Shown here piece after piece: positions 10,632 through 23,400 of a stretch of 28,217 bases of DNA (positions are counted from its first letter, which is position 1; each line of letters begins with the position of its first letter). This stretch comes from Bigelowiella natans CCMP2755 (Eukaryota; Cercozoa; Chlorarachniophyceae): contig ADNK01000292.1 of assembly GCA_000320545.1 (NCBI GenBank), forward strand, positions 1 through 28,217, in the 5' to 3' direction. Made by a program: the position numbers and the translations under genes. The notes beneath the pieces were generated by a model. The model saw only the letters and a program-made list of their open reading frames with translations, had not been told where the DNA came from and searched no databases.

Positions 10632-11008
10632 AATTATTTCAAATGAGGATACGGATGATGATGATAATGATTTTGTTCTGGTTGTTGATGATGTTATGTT
10701 TTAGTGAGTACTCATATGTAGAATTTTTATGTGCGCGTATGTGCTTTGATTGACCATCCTTCACGAATGGCTACCTCACACACTTGCGACTATCATCCGT
10801 GCACACAATGAATTACACACTCGCACAAACACAGACACACCACACACACGCGCGCGCGCGGAGACACACAACGGTATCATTACCAGGTTGGGGGTTCGAC
10901 GCCGAGTGTCGCCTAAAGAAATTCCCCCAATATTCCCCGGTAAAAATATAAATCCCGGTATTTTCCCCGGAGATGCGTGGGAGTTGAATCTCACAAAGAA
11001 CACAGGAG
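10632..11008. promoter_or_regulatory. Shared upstream region of GH28 and Prp17 genes
   Basis: These 377 bases separate divergent start codons. They contain short GATGAT and CACA runs and an alternating CG tract near 10849-10860. No TATA box stands out. Promoter function is inferred from position only. Confidence 0.45.
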
Positions 11009-12344
11009 ATGGAGGCGCTTGCGGCTTACGCGGACTCCGATGAGGAGGACACAAAGCAGGGTTTGTTAAATCATCCGCACACATAAATTGCGCACCTTTT
11101 TCATCTCTACGAGTTCCCTTCTCCCTAGCATATAAGAGGGTGCATACAAATTTACGCCGCAATCCCCGAGGAGGCGATTCCAATATGCTATGTTTGCGCC
11201 CTTTTTCACCGCTACTTTACCGCGAGTAGCGGTCGCTGCGTGCCAGCGTTTATCCTCATATTTACTCATGCTAATCTCAACCTGGGATCAAAATCAATGA
11301 CAATCTGCAACTCCCTCCCATCAGGAACAGAAGAAGAGCAGCAAGGGGTGAGCAAGGAGGGAGAGAACGACCACATTAAGAAGCCTTCAAGCTCCACAGT
11401 ACAGATTCAGGATCTAGCGCCTGCTGTGGACATATCTCTGGAATCAAACCCATACTATGTAAAACCGGACGCGAAAATGGTGTATCACAACCCGCGTGTA
11501 CAGGACCTCTGGCAGCCCGTCGCGGGCCCAAAGCATCCAGAGGACATCAACCCGCTAGGCGTTGCGAACAATACGTATCTGGGTCACATCGAGAAGACGC
11601 ACATGAACGAGTTCATATTTGCGGAACAATTCCACACTTTCAACAAGTGAGCCAACCGTTACTATTTTTATTATTGGGCGTTTGCATTAGAATGAGAGTG
11701 TTTTTCAATGAGCGGGGCGGGGAAGAATGATGTATAATAGCGGAGAAAGCAAATTAATATTTTCATATAGAAGGTGAAGGAAGTTCTCCTTCGCCTTTTT
11801 GTCACCATAATCAGTGGAGAAATGTGATGAGGAGGAATATTCTTCTTTATCCAAGATGAATAGATTAGCTACTATAATAGTCGATCATATCATCACTGTG
11901 AGATGATTTGCTGTTTATACCATGTCAGCTATGGGTACGCACAAAACCCAACGGACATGTCGAGCAACTATGTCGGAGATGCCGAAAGTCATCGAAAGAA
12001 CAAGGTACTGTTACTTCATGCGAGAGTTTTACCATAGAAAATGCGAAATTTTTTTGATATGATCCCTAACTGTAGAAGAAATATGTGTACCATCAATCAT
12101 GACTCTGTTGGAAACAATGACAACACCTACTACTATCTATCATCAGGGTGCCACGGTCTTTAGTGGATCAAACGGTCCGAAGAAAAAGAAGAAGAAGATC
12201 GACCCAACGCAGTGGAGGAAGGAGGTGGATGTGGAACCGCTCACGGAGGAGCAGAAGGAAGAAATCGCGGTAAATGCGTAGCACCAAAATCCATTAAAAA
12301 GACCCGTAGGGTTTTAGCCATAGATCATGCGTGAACAACTTGCA

Positions 12345-12384
<40 letters not shown>

Positions 12385-13677
12385 GCACGCACGCACGCAC
12401 GCACACACGCACGTGTAGGCCTAAGTTGCGTTTATTTGCAAACTATCAGATGGACAGGGCTCGCTCGCGCGGTCGGCGCAAAGGCATCGAATCTGCTCCG
12501 GAAACGACGGTATTCCACGGGAAAGTCTTCAAAGACTACCAGGATCGTACATACATGCATCCTCCCCACGAACTCAAGGTAGTAAGTACTGGTATGGAAC
12601 AGGAGTAGAGATGAAAGAGGATTTTGGAGAAAACCGTCATTCTTTCTTATCATACTCCTCAGCTGCCATCATCATCATCGTCGTTGTTGTTGTTGTTGTT
12701 GTTGTTGTCGTTGTCGCAATCATCGTTTATCATCATCATCATCATGATCGCCCATCATAAATTGGACTTATAATATGTTGCGTCCTTGGTCCTACTCCTA
12801 CTCCTATTCCACCCAGGCTGGAACTCCTCCAGACCACAAGTGCTACATTCCGAAGAAGTGCATACACACGTGGGGCGGGCATGCGAAGGCGGTTAATCGT
12901 ATCGAGTTTTTCCCAAAGACTGGTCACCTATTGCTCTCCGGCTCCATGGATCACACCGCCAAGCTGTGGTCAGTCCATGGCCAGCGCACACTGCTCAGGA
13001 CTTACAAGGTAAGTGGGGGGGGGGGGGGGGGAGGAGGAAAAAGGAGAAGAAGATGGTGGTGGTGGTGGTGATGATGATAATGATGACGGCATGATATCAC
13101 AAGTTGTTTTGCAACTGCTCCCTTTCTCTCCTTTACTCCTCTCACCTTATGACCCCCCCCCCTCCCCTCCTCATCAGGGCCATAGCGGCGCGGTGAGGGA
13201 TATAAACTTCAACTTCGACGGCAGCAAATTCATGACGTGTTCTTACGACCGTTACGTGAAGTTGTGGGACACGGAGTACGGGAAGTGCATCTCCAGGCAC
13301 ACGTCGGGAAAGCTGCCCTATTGCGTGAGGATCCATCCCTCTGAAGAGAAGCAGTTTGAGTGCCTCGTCGGCCAGGTGATGATTTGTTTCACCCCAATGG
13401 ATAGGACTGGGAAGCAGTGACAGCAGCAGCAGCAGCAGCAGCAGATAATGATGATACTGCACGATGATTAATCATCGAGAGAGTTCTATCTAGTCACTTA
13501 CGTGGTGCTGGTGCTACAACTACCACAAAATGATAATCATGGTACTAATGATAATGATAATAATGATGATGATGATATTAGGGCAACAAATTGATCGTCC
13601 AGTGGGACATGCGCGCAGACGAGATAACGCAGAACTATGACGAACACTTGGTAATAATAACTAACTGTTACTAGCGC

Positions 13678-13712
<35 letters not shown>

Positions 13713-14483
13713 CTTTTTCTTGGTCGCCTGTCTTCACTCACCGGTGGTCCCTTGCCCAATATTGTGATTGTTATCATTATCATTATATTATTATTGTTGT
13801 TGTTGTTGTTGTTGTTGTTGTTCCATCTTCCTCCTCTTCCCATAGGCGAACGTGAACACTGTGACTTTCGTGGACGAGGGACGCCGTTTTATCTCAACCT
13901 CTGATGACAAGAAGGTAGTGCAGTAACAGGCTGCTGCTGCTGCTGGTGGTGGTGGTAGTGGTGATCTAGTAGCAGTTTAGCAGAGGAGGTAGAGGGAGGG
14001 AGGGAGGGAGAGAGAGAAGTGGAGAAAAGTGGAAATGATACAATTTCACTCCCTCCTGCCGCTACCGCATCCGTCACACCATTATTTCACGCCTCTTCCT
14101 TTTTACCCCGGTCCGCCTGCCCCCCTCCCATATCTATCATCACTTCACGACGACACGAATAATATCCACTACTACTACCGCTGCTACTACTAGGTATTCG
14201 TTTGGGAGTACGGTATTCCTGTCGTGATGAAGCACATTAGCGAGCCCGACATGAACTCAATGCCGGCAGTCGCTGTGCATCCTAATGGAAAGGTAACGTT
14301 ATCGCTGCTGGTTTTCTTCTTCCACTTCTTACACACCTGTACTGCACCATACAATACACAGTGGTGGATAGGGCAATCGCTCGACAACACAATCCGTGTG
14401 TACACGTGCGGAACCCGCTTCAAGGAGCATCTGAGGAAGGTAATGCCCCCTCAACTCTCCCCCTCCCCGTCTGGGGTGCTGTT

Positions 14484-14522
<39 letters not shown>

Positions 14523-15200
14523 GTCGTCGATTCCTATGTGTCATGTGCGATGGGATGATTTTGACGTTGGTGTTGATGCTGTTTCTAGGTTTTCAAGGGC
14601 CATCTGAACGCCGGATATGCAGCCCAGCTTGGTAATTATCAGGAGTGGTTGTGCTTATTATTATGACGATGGTGATAGCGGATGATGTTGGCGATGATGG
14701 TGATGGTGTGGTGTTCGTGAATTTCAATGATTCGTGAGCGAGCGTACATAGTTAGAACAGCCTTTAAAAGAGGAAAAGAAAGCGCGAACGAGAGAGGGAA
14801 AGAAAGACACAGAGAGAGAAGCGAGATAAAATGTTAAAATGTGACAAATCTCTCGAAGGTTTTTCCCCTGATGGAAAGTTCGTGATCTCTGGAGATGGGC
14901 GAGGACGTTGCTTTTTCTGGTACTTTTTGCATCTGCATCATCTAATAAGCAAGGACTCCTTCTCTCACGTTACATTCTTGCTCTTTCTTGTGACTGCTAT
15001 CCGTCTACACACCCTCACACACGCACACAAATGAAAACACACATAAAAACATACATCCATGCAGGGACTGGAAGACGACAAAGGTGTTCAAGCGCCTTCA
15101 ATGCCACGATAAAGTATGCATCGGAGCAGCATGGCATCCAGTCCTCCCTTCGCGAGTAGCGACTTGCAGTTGGGACGGCACAATAAAGTATTGGGACTAG
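11009..15200 (+). CDS. CDC40: Pre-mRNA-processing factor 17 (Prp17/CDC40), WD40 splicing factor
   Basis: Prp17 is a spliceosomal WD40 protein acting in the second catalytic step of splicing. Exons: 11009-11060, 11325-11646, 11929-12004, 12147-12269, 12450-12578, 12817-13008, 13178-13375, 13582-13650, 13846-13914, 14194-14292, 14362-14439, 14589-14631, 14859-14919 and 15065-15200. Total 1647 nt, 548 residues; family members are about 450-580. The N-terminal part has the conserved [16 protein letters not shown] and GPKHPEDI blocks, then FNNYGYAQNP and a basic KKKKKK stretch. Seven WD40 blades follow from about residue 235: [87 protein letters not shown] and a final [12 protein letters not shown]. 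The start context AGGAG|ATG and the acidic opening (ADSDEED) match homologues. Many introns carry microsatellites. Confidence 0.96.
12346..12411. repeat. CA microsatellite grading into CGCA
   Basis: About 18 CA units followed by CGCACGCA words in the Prp17 intron between exons 4 and 5. Confidence 0.9.
13677..13822. repeat. CAT and GTT trinucleotide repeats in one Prp17 intron
   Basis: A CAT repeat (about 13677-13711) and a GTT repeat (about 13793-13822) lie in the intron between exons 8 and 9. The GTT run leads into the pyrimidine tract of the acceptor at 13844-13845. Confidence 0.88.
14486..14521. repeat. AT microsatellite in a Prp17 intron
   Basis: About 17 AT units between exons 11 and 12. 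Confidence 0.9.
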
Positions 15201-16710
15201 TAGCGTGATAAGTAATACTTAGTGGTGGCCGGCCACAAGGCAATAACTATGAGCAAGCGCGCGTTGAATCTGAGGTAGTTTTGGTGTTTCGCAAATCAAG
15301 ATATTTGTGAGATAAACGCTAGAACGCCTCGACGATACTCTACCGATTCTGAGATTCACATTGATAGTCATTTATAATCCTACATTCATGAAAATAATTT
15401 AAAGCACATTTACATGATATTGATGACGCCAACATTGGTTTACTGCTGAGTTAGTGCTCTGGAATTATTGGAGTAAGGTCGTGTATGTGCTATCTAGGCT
15501 ATGCCTCGCACGCACGCACGCATGCACTCACTCACGCGTATCTGAATGTCGAAATGCCTGCTTACTGCTTATCGCCTGCGTACGGAGTTTTCGTCATCAT
15601 GCGACGAGTTTAAAAGTCGCATGATCTAGTGATGACGAGAAATATCTCTGGCTCACGTGCCATCCAAGCGACCCGCACACCTATCTCGATCTAGATCTCT
15701 GGACTACATGTAACAACAGGCACGCTGCATGTCACTTGCTAGCAGCTAGCTAGCTAGAGCTGGAACAGCATGGCGATGTCATGCATAGCTTTAGATATCT
15801 TTGCTGGTGCACAGCTAGATGAATTAATTGAGAGATCATCTATATCTATCTATCGTACAGATAGATGTGCATGGGTTACATGTTTGTCATTATTTGTTTT
15901 CTGCTAACTCCTTGCGTGCACTGTTCCGTCCAAGTGCGCTTATGCGAGGCATGCATGGTCAGGTAGCCGCATTTAGGCATACAATGGCACAGTTTTCAGA
16001 GCCTATATAGCTACTAGCGATGCATCATCGATTGCACCTAGAGATGTGTCGTCCAGGTGTGCTAGTGTGACCTGTTTCTTGCGTGCATTGTGATGTTACA
16101 GCGCAGGCGCGGTGGATGACATCTAGACATGTGCAATTCGCTACGCGCGCTGCATTGCACAGCTACACATGTAGGATGACCATTGAACAAATTTAATTGA
16201 TTCATTACATCCGTCTTACATCTGCAAGCTACAATGCACTAAATACATAATGGACATAGTATGCAGTTTGTATGCATCTGCACACAGCTACATTAGGATG
16301 ACTACTGAAAAAATGTGTTAATTTCATTACACCCGTCTCATATATCATACACGTGTGTCTATAGTTATCCATGCGCAGCCAGTAGAAGCCAGATTGATTC
16401 TTTGCTGTGTCGAGAATGATGTATAAACTCTTTTGATGACACCATATATCCACCTGGCCGCATGCATGTTAGTATGCGACCGTAGTGAACATGCAAGGTT
16501 ACTCGCTCGAATACAACAAAATTCGTATCTTATTACTCTAGAGATCGTATTTCTGTGAATAATGTGCTCGAAGTCTCGCGTGTTTTTCCCTCCGCTCCTG
16601 GTATGTGTGACAACGTTACGATGAACAAAGGGAAGCAAATCAGTAACTGGCCAATCGATTGGAAGTGAGGAATTTTCGTCATGTAATAGCACAGTTGCAT
16701 GCATGCTATG
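15201..16710. other. Large spacer between convergent Prp17 and tetraspanin genes
   Basis: No gene is supported in these 1.5 kb. The stretch has many CGCACGCA, GCTAGCTAG and ATGCATGC words, and an imperfect direct repeat near 16157-16341. The longest open frame (16345-16704, - strand) has no family features. Confidence 0.6.
16157..16341. repeat. Imperfect direct repeat, two copies of about 62 bp
   Basis: Copy one (about 16157-16219) and copy two (about 16281-16341) share, in order, GCACA..CAGCTACA, TAGGATGAC, a TGAA-A-rich stretch, ATTTCATTACA-like sequence and CCGTCT. They are spaced about 120 bases apart. The similarity falls outside any gene model and looks like an old tandem duplication or a remnant of a dispersed element. 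Confidence 0.6.
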
Positions 16711-18569
16711 CTATGGGTGCAAATTTCTAACCCTATTGCGAGAATCTGCTCTCTCTCGACGTTCCATGTCCTCGTAATCGTCCATCATCCGCTGCTGCTC
16801 CTCGTCATATCTCCGGCCTGCAGAAATAGTTTAAAACAATGCTTGTCATCGTGTGATGACACATTCATCATCTACACGAAAAAATTCGAGAATTTTTCGG
16901 CTTGATTAGAATCTCCATATTGGCCGACTCGGAAAGAATCAACTGCATCGCATCAAATTAGAAGCATCTGCACATTATTTCCTTATTATTACTACCGTAT
17001 TTGTAGCCGCGACTTACGCATATCCGAAGCACCTCTAAGACAGCAAGGGCAAAGAACCCTATACTAACAGTTAATATTCCTGAAGAAGGGTAGTAGGAGA
17101 AGACACGACAATAAGGCAGAGCGAGCGAATTAGATGAAATCTCGAAGTGATCTATCAACGAGCTGCAGAGGGGCATACGTGCATCCATCGCCAACAGAAA
17201 TGGTCAGGCATAAAAAGAGCTTCCTTCGTACCATGCTTGAGGTGCTCCAGCTCATTATCAGAAATGTTATACTTTTGATGGTTCTGGTCCAACCAGTTCG
17301 AATACTGATGATTTGATGATTTGATGATTATGATGATTATGATGATGACGGTGGTGATGGTGAACAGCAGCAGCAGCAGCAGCAACAACAACAGGAGGAG
17401 GTGGTGGTGGAGCATCAGAGGATCCATAATTCTTATCTTCTCCATCTCCTTCTTTATCATCCCCCCCGCTCATTGGCATACAGATGCAACACAAAACCTA
17501 GGAAAAGGAACACCACAAACCACCACGAGTGCGTGCCTATTACCCTTTTTCGATACGCAAGTAGCAAGGACCCAGCTGTGATTTCGCCGAGGGCCAGCAG
17601 GAAACCCATCAACGCAGATATCTAAGCACCAAATCCATGTATTATTCTTCAAATATCTGTGCGTACGTACGTGCGTGCGTGTGCGTGTGCTTTGTGCTCC
17701 GAGCAGGATAGCAGAGCATTTGTGTGTTGAAAAGAGATATTTTAGGTTGAATACTCGTACACATGAGCATAGTTAGCAGTTATAATAATATTTTCGCGGC
17801 AGACGACGCACCGGATAAAGGCAGCAAGCCCAGCAGCTATTCCAGCAGGAGGCTCCGCAAGTTGAGAAGAACACTGTGCAAATGACGAACATGCCTATAG
17901 CCGCGAGGGGAATGTATACATAATCTGCCGAGGAAGGAGAAAGAAAGGGGGGGAGGTGTAAGAAAAGAGATAAGACATGAGACAGTGAACCGCAATAAAT
18001 GCACGTACACAATGAAGTGCACAACAGGTAAACAGTTGAGACAGACCTGGCCCAAATTTCTTGTCATAAATGTAGAATCCGAACGCAATGAGACCCCCTC
18101 CTAAAAAAAGTATGAGAGAAGACGGAAGAAGGAGAAGGATTTGCTGTTAGTGATATAGGAACTCCACTGGGTATAAATTTGGCCTACCTCCGATGAAATC
18201 GAGCAGGTTAATAATGATGAGCAACTTCCCCTAATGACCAAATCAAACCCACCATCGGTCATGGAGATTCACGGAACAATAAAGCAGCACTTCACATCTA
18301 ATTCGCATTGATATTATGAAAAGGAGTTGAAAAAAGAAGCAGGGGAGTCATACGGGGGAGGGTTGGAAGGAAGGGAAAAGAAAAAGGTAGCAGCGTTAAG
18401 CGAGAGACTATTCCGAAGCCCATCGTTTTCATGCCCAAGAAGTTAGCAGAGATAAGATGGAAAAACTGTATGAAACAATGACACTTTTCTCTCGAAGAAC
18501 CTGGCACCAGCGGCAGCATGCTCGGCAGCATGTGTTCTGGTTCGGGGGTTCACGCCTGTAGGAAGCCAT
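16711..18569 (-). CDS. Tetraspanin-like four-helix membrane protein
   Basis: Tetraspanins organise membrane microdomains. Exons, in transcript order: 18569-18501, 18230-18188, 18100-18047, 17924-17812, 17621-17544, 17304-17160 (or ending 17232), 17079-16996 and 16817-16711. Junctions are in phase; the longer form has 230 residues. The topology fits: a Cys-rich N-terminal tail (NTCCRACCRWCQ, likely palmitoylated), TM1 (LLIIINLLDFIGGGGLIAF), a very short loop (YDKKFGPD), TM2 (PLAAIGMFVICTVFF) followed by TCGASCWNSCWACC, TM3 (ISALMGFLLALGEITAGSLL), an outer loop beginning YSNWLDQNHQKYN, TM4 (ILTVSIGFFALAVLEVLRIC), and a charged tail RRYDEEQQRMMDDYEDMERR. The large loop is short (about 25-50 residues) and lacks the classical CCG motif, so it is a divergent member or another four-TM family. 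The end of exon 6 is unresolved between two donors. Confidence 0.72.
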
Positions 18570-19023
18570 AACTACCGCAGCTGGTTGTTATTCAGATCTT
18601 CTTCCCCGTTGAAAAGGTATGGCATTTCATCCAAAATACATCAAACAAAGCATGTCGCATAGAAGAAATTAAATCTATTCCTCGAGTATCTACAGTAGCC
18701 CTCGTCTTGAAGCAGCGAGAGTACCAATAGCGCAGGTCGTTTTATATCTACGACAAGGTATTATTTCCCGTTTAGATAGATGTTTGATGTGCTTTCTCGA
18801 CGAGACGGGTACTAAGAAGTGCTTCAAAACCCAGCTTAGTTCACTTTTTGTTTTCCTTGCGAAGAGTAGTAGAAGCAGTAGTAGTAGCAGTAGTAGCAGT
18901 ACTACTACTAGTACGGGTGTGTGATGCGCTTTTTACTTGTGCTATCTATTTAAGAGGATTTTTAATTGTGTGCATTGATTGGCTTCCTTTGGCTCTTGCT
19001 CACTGCTACATTGATTGATAGAC
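18570..19023. promoter_or_regulatory. Shared upstream region of tetraspanin-like and PDK1 genes
   Basis: These 454 bases separate divergent start codons. At about 18864-18912 lies an AGTAGC/ACTACT stretch that can fold back on itself (GTAGTAG against CTACTAC). A CTATTTAAG at 18944-18952, about 75 bases before the PDK1 ATG, could be a weak TATA-like element. Regulatory function is inferred from position. Confidence 0.4.
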
Positions 19024-20415
19024 ATGGCTGCCGAGCAGCCGCCACGGAAAAAAATAGGGGTGCAAGACTTTGAGTTTAAGGGTCTGTTGGGTGAGGGATC
19101 CTACGCAAAAGTCTATCTTGCTCAGAAAAAGAGCGACCAGTGTCAGTATGCGGCAAAAATGGTCAATATAAGAAAGATCCAACGGCTTGGTGAGATGAAT
19201 TACTATTGACCTGAGCTTTCTTGACTGAACTCACAATTTTTCTGTCTCGGCGTGGATATTTAGGAAAATCCCAGACAGTCATGCGAGAACGCAAATGTTT
19301 GGCGATGTACGTATATCTATCTTGAATGTGCAGCTGACACGTATTGCTCACACCATCAGCCCAATGCATGACATTTCCCCTAATAATGTAGATGCGACCA
19401 TCCGAACATCGTCAAGCTCCACTTCAGCTTCAGGGATACGGTGGGAAGGGAGGAAAGCGACAAGAAGGAAGAGGAGGATAGGGAGATGTGAAAATTAGAA
19501 CAGTTGATGAGGAAGGCGGGGTTATTGAATAAAACATGACCACCACCACCACCTCCTCCACCTCCACCTCCACCTCCACCTCCACCATCCACCCGTTAGG
19601 CTCACTTGTATTTCGTGTTGGAGCTTATCTCGGGAGGCGAGCTATTCGAGCTGATAGTGCGGTTAGGGAAGCTTCCCTTCCCTGTTGCACAATTTTTCAC
19701 GGCAGAGATCCTGGACGCTGTCGGGTTCGTGGAGTGCCATGCAGCATTTCTATTTCTTCTAGTCCTACTTTGAACGCTGTATCGAATATAGAACGTTTAT
19801 CTACTCTGTTACAATCATTCTTCCATAAATACTTCCATGATAGTTATTTATCATCTTACCCACGTCATCTATCAAATGTTTCTCTCTCACGACACCGCAG
19901 ATACTTGCACAGCAAGGGCATCCTCCACAGGGACCTTAAACCTGAGAACCTGCTGGTAAGCATTGCATCAGCCGTAGTAGCGGTAGTAATAAGTAAAGAA
20001 CATGCGCGTATTGATTGTAATTAGCCGTAGCGGTAGTAGTAACAACAGCAGCAGCGTAAACAAACATTATCATCCACATTACCATCTGCATCATCATCAT
20101 GATCATCATCATTATCACCATAATCTTTATCGTTAAACCGGTGTCAGGTCACACAGAATCGCCATTTAAAGCTTACGGACTTCGGCACAGCAGGCTTCTT
20201 CGAACCAATAGTGTCCACACATCTTAATTCCCCCGGGAATCTCTCCCCTGGTTGCACACTATTCCTCTACCGTTGGCTTTATGACGCATGCACACACATG
20301 CACACACACGCGCACATGCAAACACGTGCGTGCAGTACATCATATTATTGATCGAGACCCCACGTATGATGTTGCAATATGCACATGCAAATTTATATGT
20401 CGGACTAAAACACAA

Positions 20416-20467
<52 letters not shown>

Positions 20468-23400
20468 TATTTTATAGTATACATTATTCGAGGATCCGTA
20501 ACCTAAGATAACCTAAAGCATGATCGTCGTTGTAACTTTCCATTGTGGAATAGATGGTTCCACCGCTGGACGAGGGGTGGGGGGACGAGGGGTTGTTCCT
20601 CCATCAACTGATAGGAAATCCTGTGTCGGTAATGATAATAATAATCCGAGAAGAGTGATTCTTGCATGTGCGCGGCGTAAATGCGCGCGCGCGCGCGTAT
20701 GTGTGTGCTATTTGGGCATGTGTACCGGCTTCATTTGGGCCTCATTCCTTCTGCTGCTTATTACCATATTATCCCCTCTTCATCATAATCCAACAGCTTT
20801 CCATTCTCTTTGTCTTTTCGAGCTGCTCTTTCCGTTTGAATCCCTCTCTGCTGCTGCTGCTGCTGCTGCTGCAATTCTCACTCACTTTCTCGCCCTGTTC
20901 TCCATGGACAATGTACAGGGACAGCTGAGTACGTAGCTCCCGAAATTCTGGACGGGAAGGCACAAACGGGTAGTAGGGGGGGGGGATGGAGGACGTTTGG
21001 TATATGTATCTGGCCAATGAAGCAGCACAGTCAGCTCTCCAAACATATGATAAACGAGTGGTGAATCCTATAGGCTATAGCGGCGGGTGATGTGGAAATA
21101 CCTCTGCCCTTTCTCCTCTCTGTACCTTTAATGATATTTGTCGTTAGCTGCCTGCGATATCTGGTCGATTGGGTGTATTATCTACCACATGCTTGTCGGA
21201 AAGCCGCCATTCAAAGGTAGTAGTCAGGCACTGCGTTGGGCTTCACCATCATCTCGTTGATAAGGTCGATAAGGTCGGCCCTTATCAACGATGCTGTAGC
21301 TACGAGGAACATCACCGCTACCAACTACTGCTACTCCTACCACTACCACTAACTCCTCATCCAGTGCTAACCCAATTCCCATCTGCCATCGTTGTCATCA
21401 TGGTCGCTATTTTGCTTGTTTTTAAGAAGTTCCACAATGTCTCGGCCCCCCCCCCCCCCCCCCCTTCTCTCGTTCTCTCTGTGTGTATGTGTATTTTATA
21501 TAGGAAAGAGTGACTGGTTGACGTTCAAAGAAGTGAAAGCAGCCAACCCAACGTACAAGATCATAGAGGATCATGACGGAGGAGAAAGAAAACACACACA
21601 CACACACACACATCTCCTCAGTAATTCTGTCTTTTGCGGCGCGACCTCTCTCTCTCGCTCCTAACTTTCATTAATGTTGTCATTTTTGCACCTTTTTATC
21701 GTGACCCCCCCCCTCTCCCCAGCTTCCCAGAGGATATGCCTCAGTGCGCTAGAGATCTGTTGTCGCGGATCTTCGTCACTGATCCGAGCAAGCGAATCGG
21801 CTCGAAGGTCCTGTACTTTTTAGAGACAGAGATGTAGCGTTATCTCGTCCACGCCGCATAATACGGCACAAATCATCGTCTTTTAGTGCGCATATATACC
21901 ACACAAGTACGAATTCTCCTGTCGGTTTGGGTGATCGATGTCTATCACGATGATGACGGCGCTGATTGCTGACTTTTTCCTCCATTAAGAGTCTTGATGA
22001 AATCAAACGCCATAGCTTCTTCAAAGGTAGTTCTGGCACGAATCATCATGTTGCGTGTGTGCATCATCCTCGATTGCATGCTGTAGTGCTGTCATCCCTT
22101 CTATAACTGCTGTTACTGCTGCTACTACGACTAGCTTTCGATTGGGACAAACTAAGGGAAATGGAGCCCCCCACGTGGTAGCGGAGAAGTGAAATAACCC
22201 ATTCGTACACGTACACGCACATGCACACGCACAGCACATGCACACACATACGCGCACACTCGACACATAGGATGCGGAAACGTTCTGTATCAGCCATCAA
22301 TAACCCACCCTCCCCATCATCGGTACTACTGACTTTACAATGTGTGTGCGTATGTGCGTGTGTGCGTGTGAAAATAACGATGAGGGCGAAAAACGATAAC
22401 AATAGATAATAACGACGACAAATACATGTACATAGCAAACTTTAGCCACAAGAGCGGAACGTCAAAACCTGACCACCTTATGCACATTCCCAAGCTTATC
22501 AAACATAGCGTTGACTTCCCCCTTCATCAATTTCCTCCTCTCTCCCCTCCTCCTCCTCCTCCTCCTCCTCCTCCTCCTCCTCCTCCTCCTCCTCCTCTTC
22601 CTACTGCCTTGCTATACCTCTCCTGGGGGCGGTGGTCGTTGTCGTCGTGGACAAAGACGCTCAAGTACGACGATTTCTCGGACGATGGAAGCTCAGACGA
22701 ATTGGAGTCAGTCCCCGTTACAGAGGGGTTTCTTGGCGACAATGACGATGGCAGCACAAAGACGACAACCACAACCACGCGCGTCTCGAGCTACGCCGAC
22801 GAAAACGGGGTTGAGATGACCGCAATCACTACCACGACGAGACGGCATCATAGCGATAATAGAGCCCAGACGAGGAAGAAGAAGCTGTTATGGCAAGAAA
22901 ATAAAAGTAGTTTATTAACAAGTGAAGTGAACAGTCGGGGGGGAGGAAGGGGGGAGAGTGCAAGCTACTTTCTGAATGCCATCATCACCATCATCGTCAA
23001 TCCCATCACCCCATCCTCATATCTCTGCTCTCTTTATTTCCCTCTCTCGTTCTCTTTACCGCAACCATGGCCACACGCCCCTCATTATCGGCATTAACAT
23101 TAAATACAGAGCACCACAGTGCTGATGCAGTTGGCAGCACCGGCACCAGCAGCAGCAGCACTAGCCCCGGCCACAGTCTCACCCCTGGCCCTGCCTCCTC
23201 CTCCTCATCATCACCATCAACGACGACGACGACGACGACGACGATGGCAACGAAGACAATCGGTATTCAGAGCACTTACAACCAGTTCAGGTCCATCGGG
23301 CTGCCAAGCACATACACTTACGTCTCGACCATCGGAAACTCGAGCACGTACAAGCTCGATATAAGCAAGAACAATCATGCAAAAAAGGGGGGCGGGGGAG

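Noticed and set aside
10880-10925. GGTTCGACGCC, resembling a tRNA T-loop
   Set aside because: No acceptor stem, D-arm or anticodon arm can be placed around it.
13677-13822. Regular repeats, considered as CRISPR or satellite arrays here and elsewhere
   Set aside because: They are uninterrupted tri- and dinucleotide runs without spacers, in a eukaryotic intron.
16345-16704. 119-codon open frame on the - strand
   Set aside because: Lies beyond the tetraspanin stop, has no domain and no splice structure.
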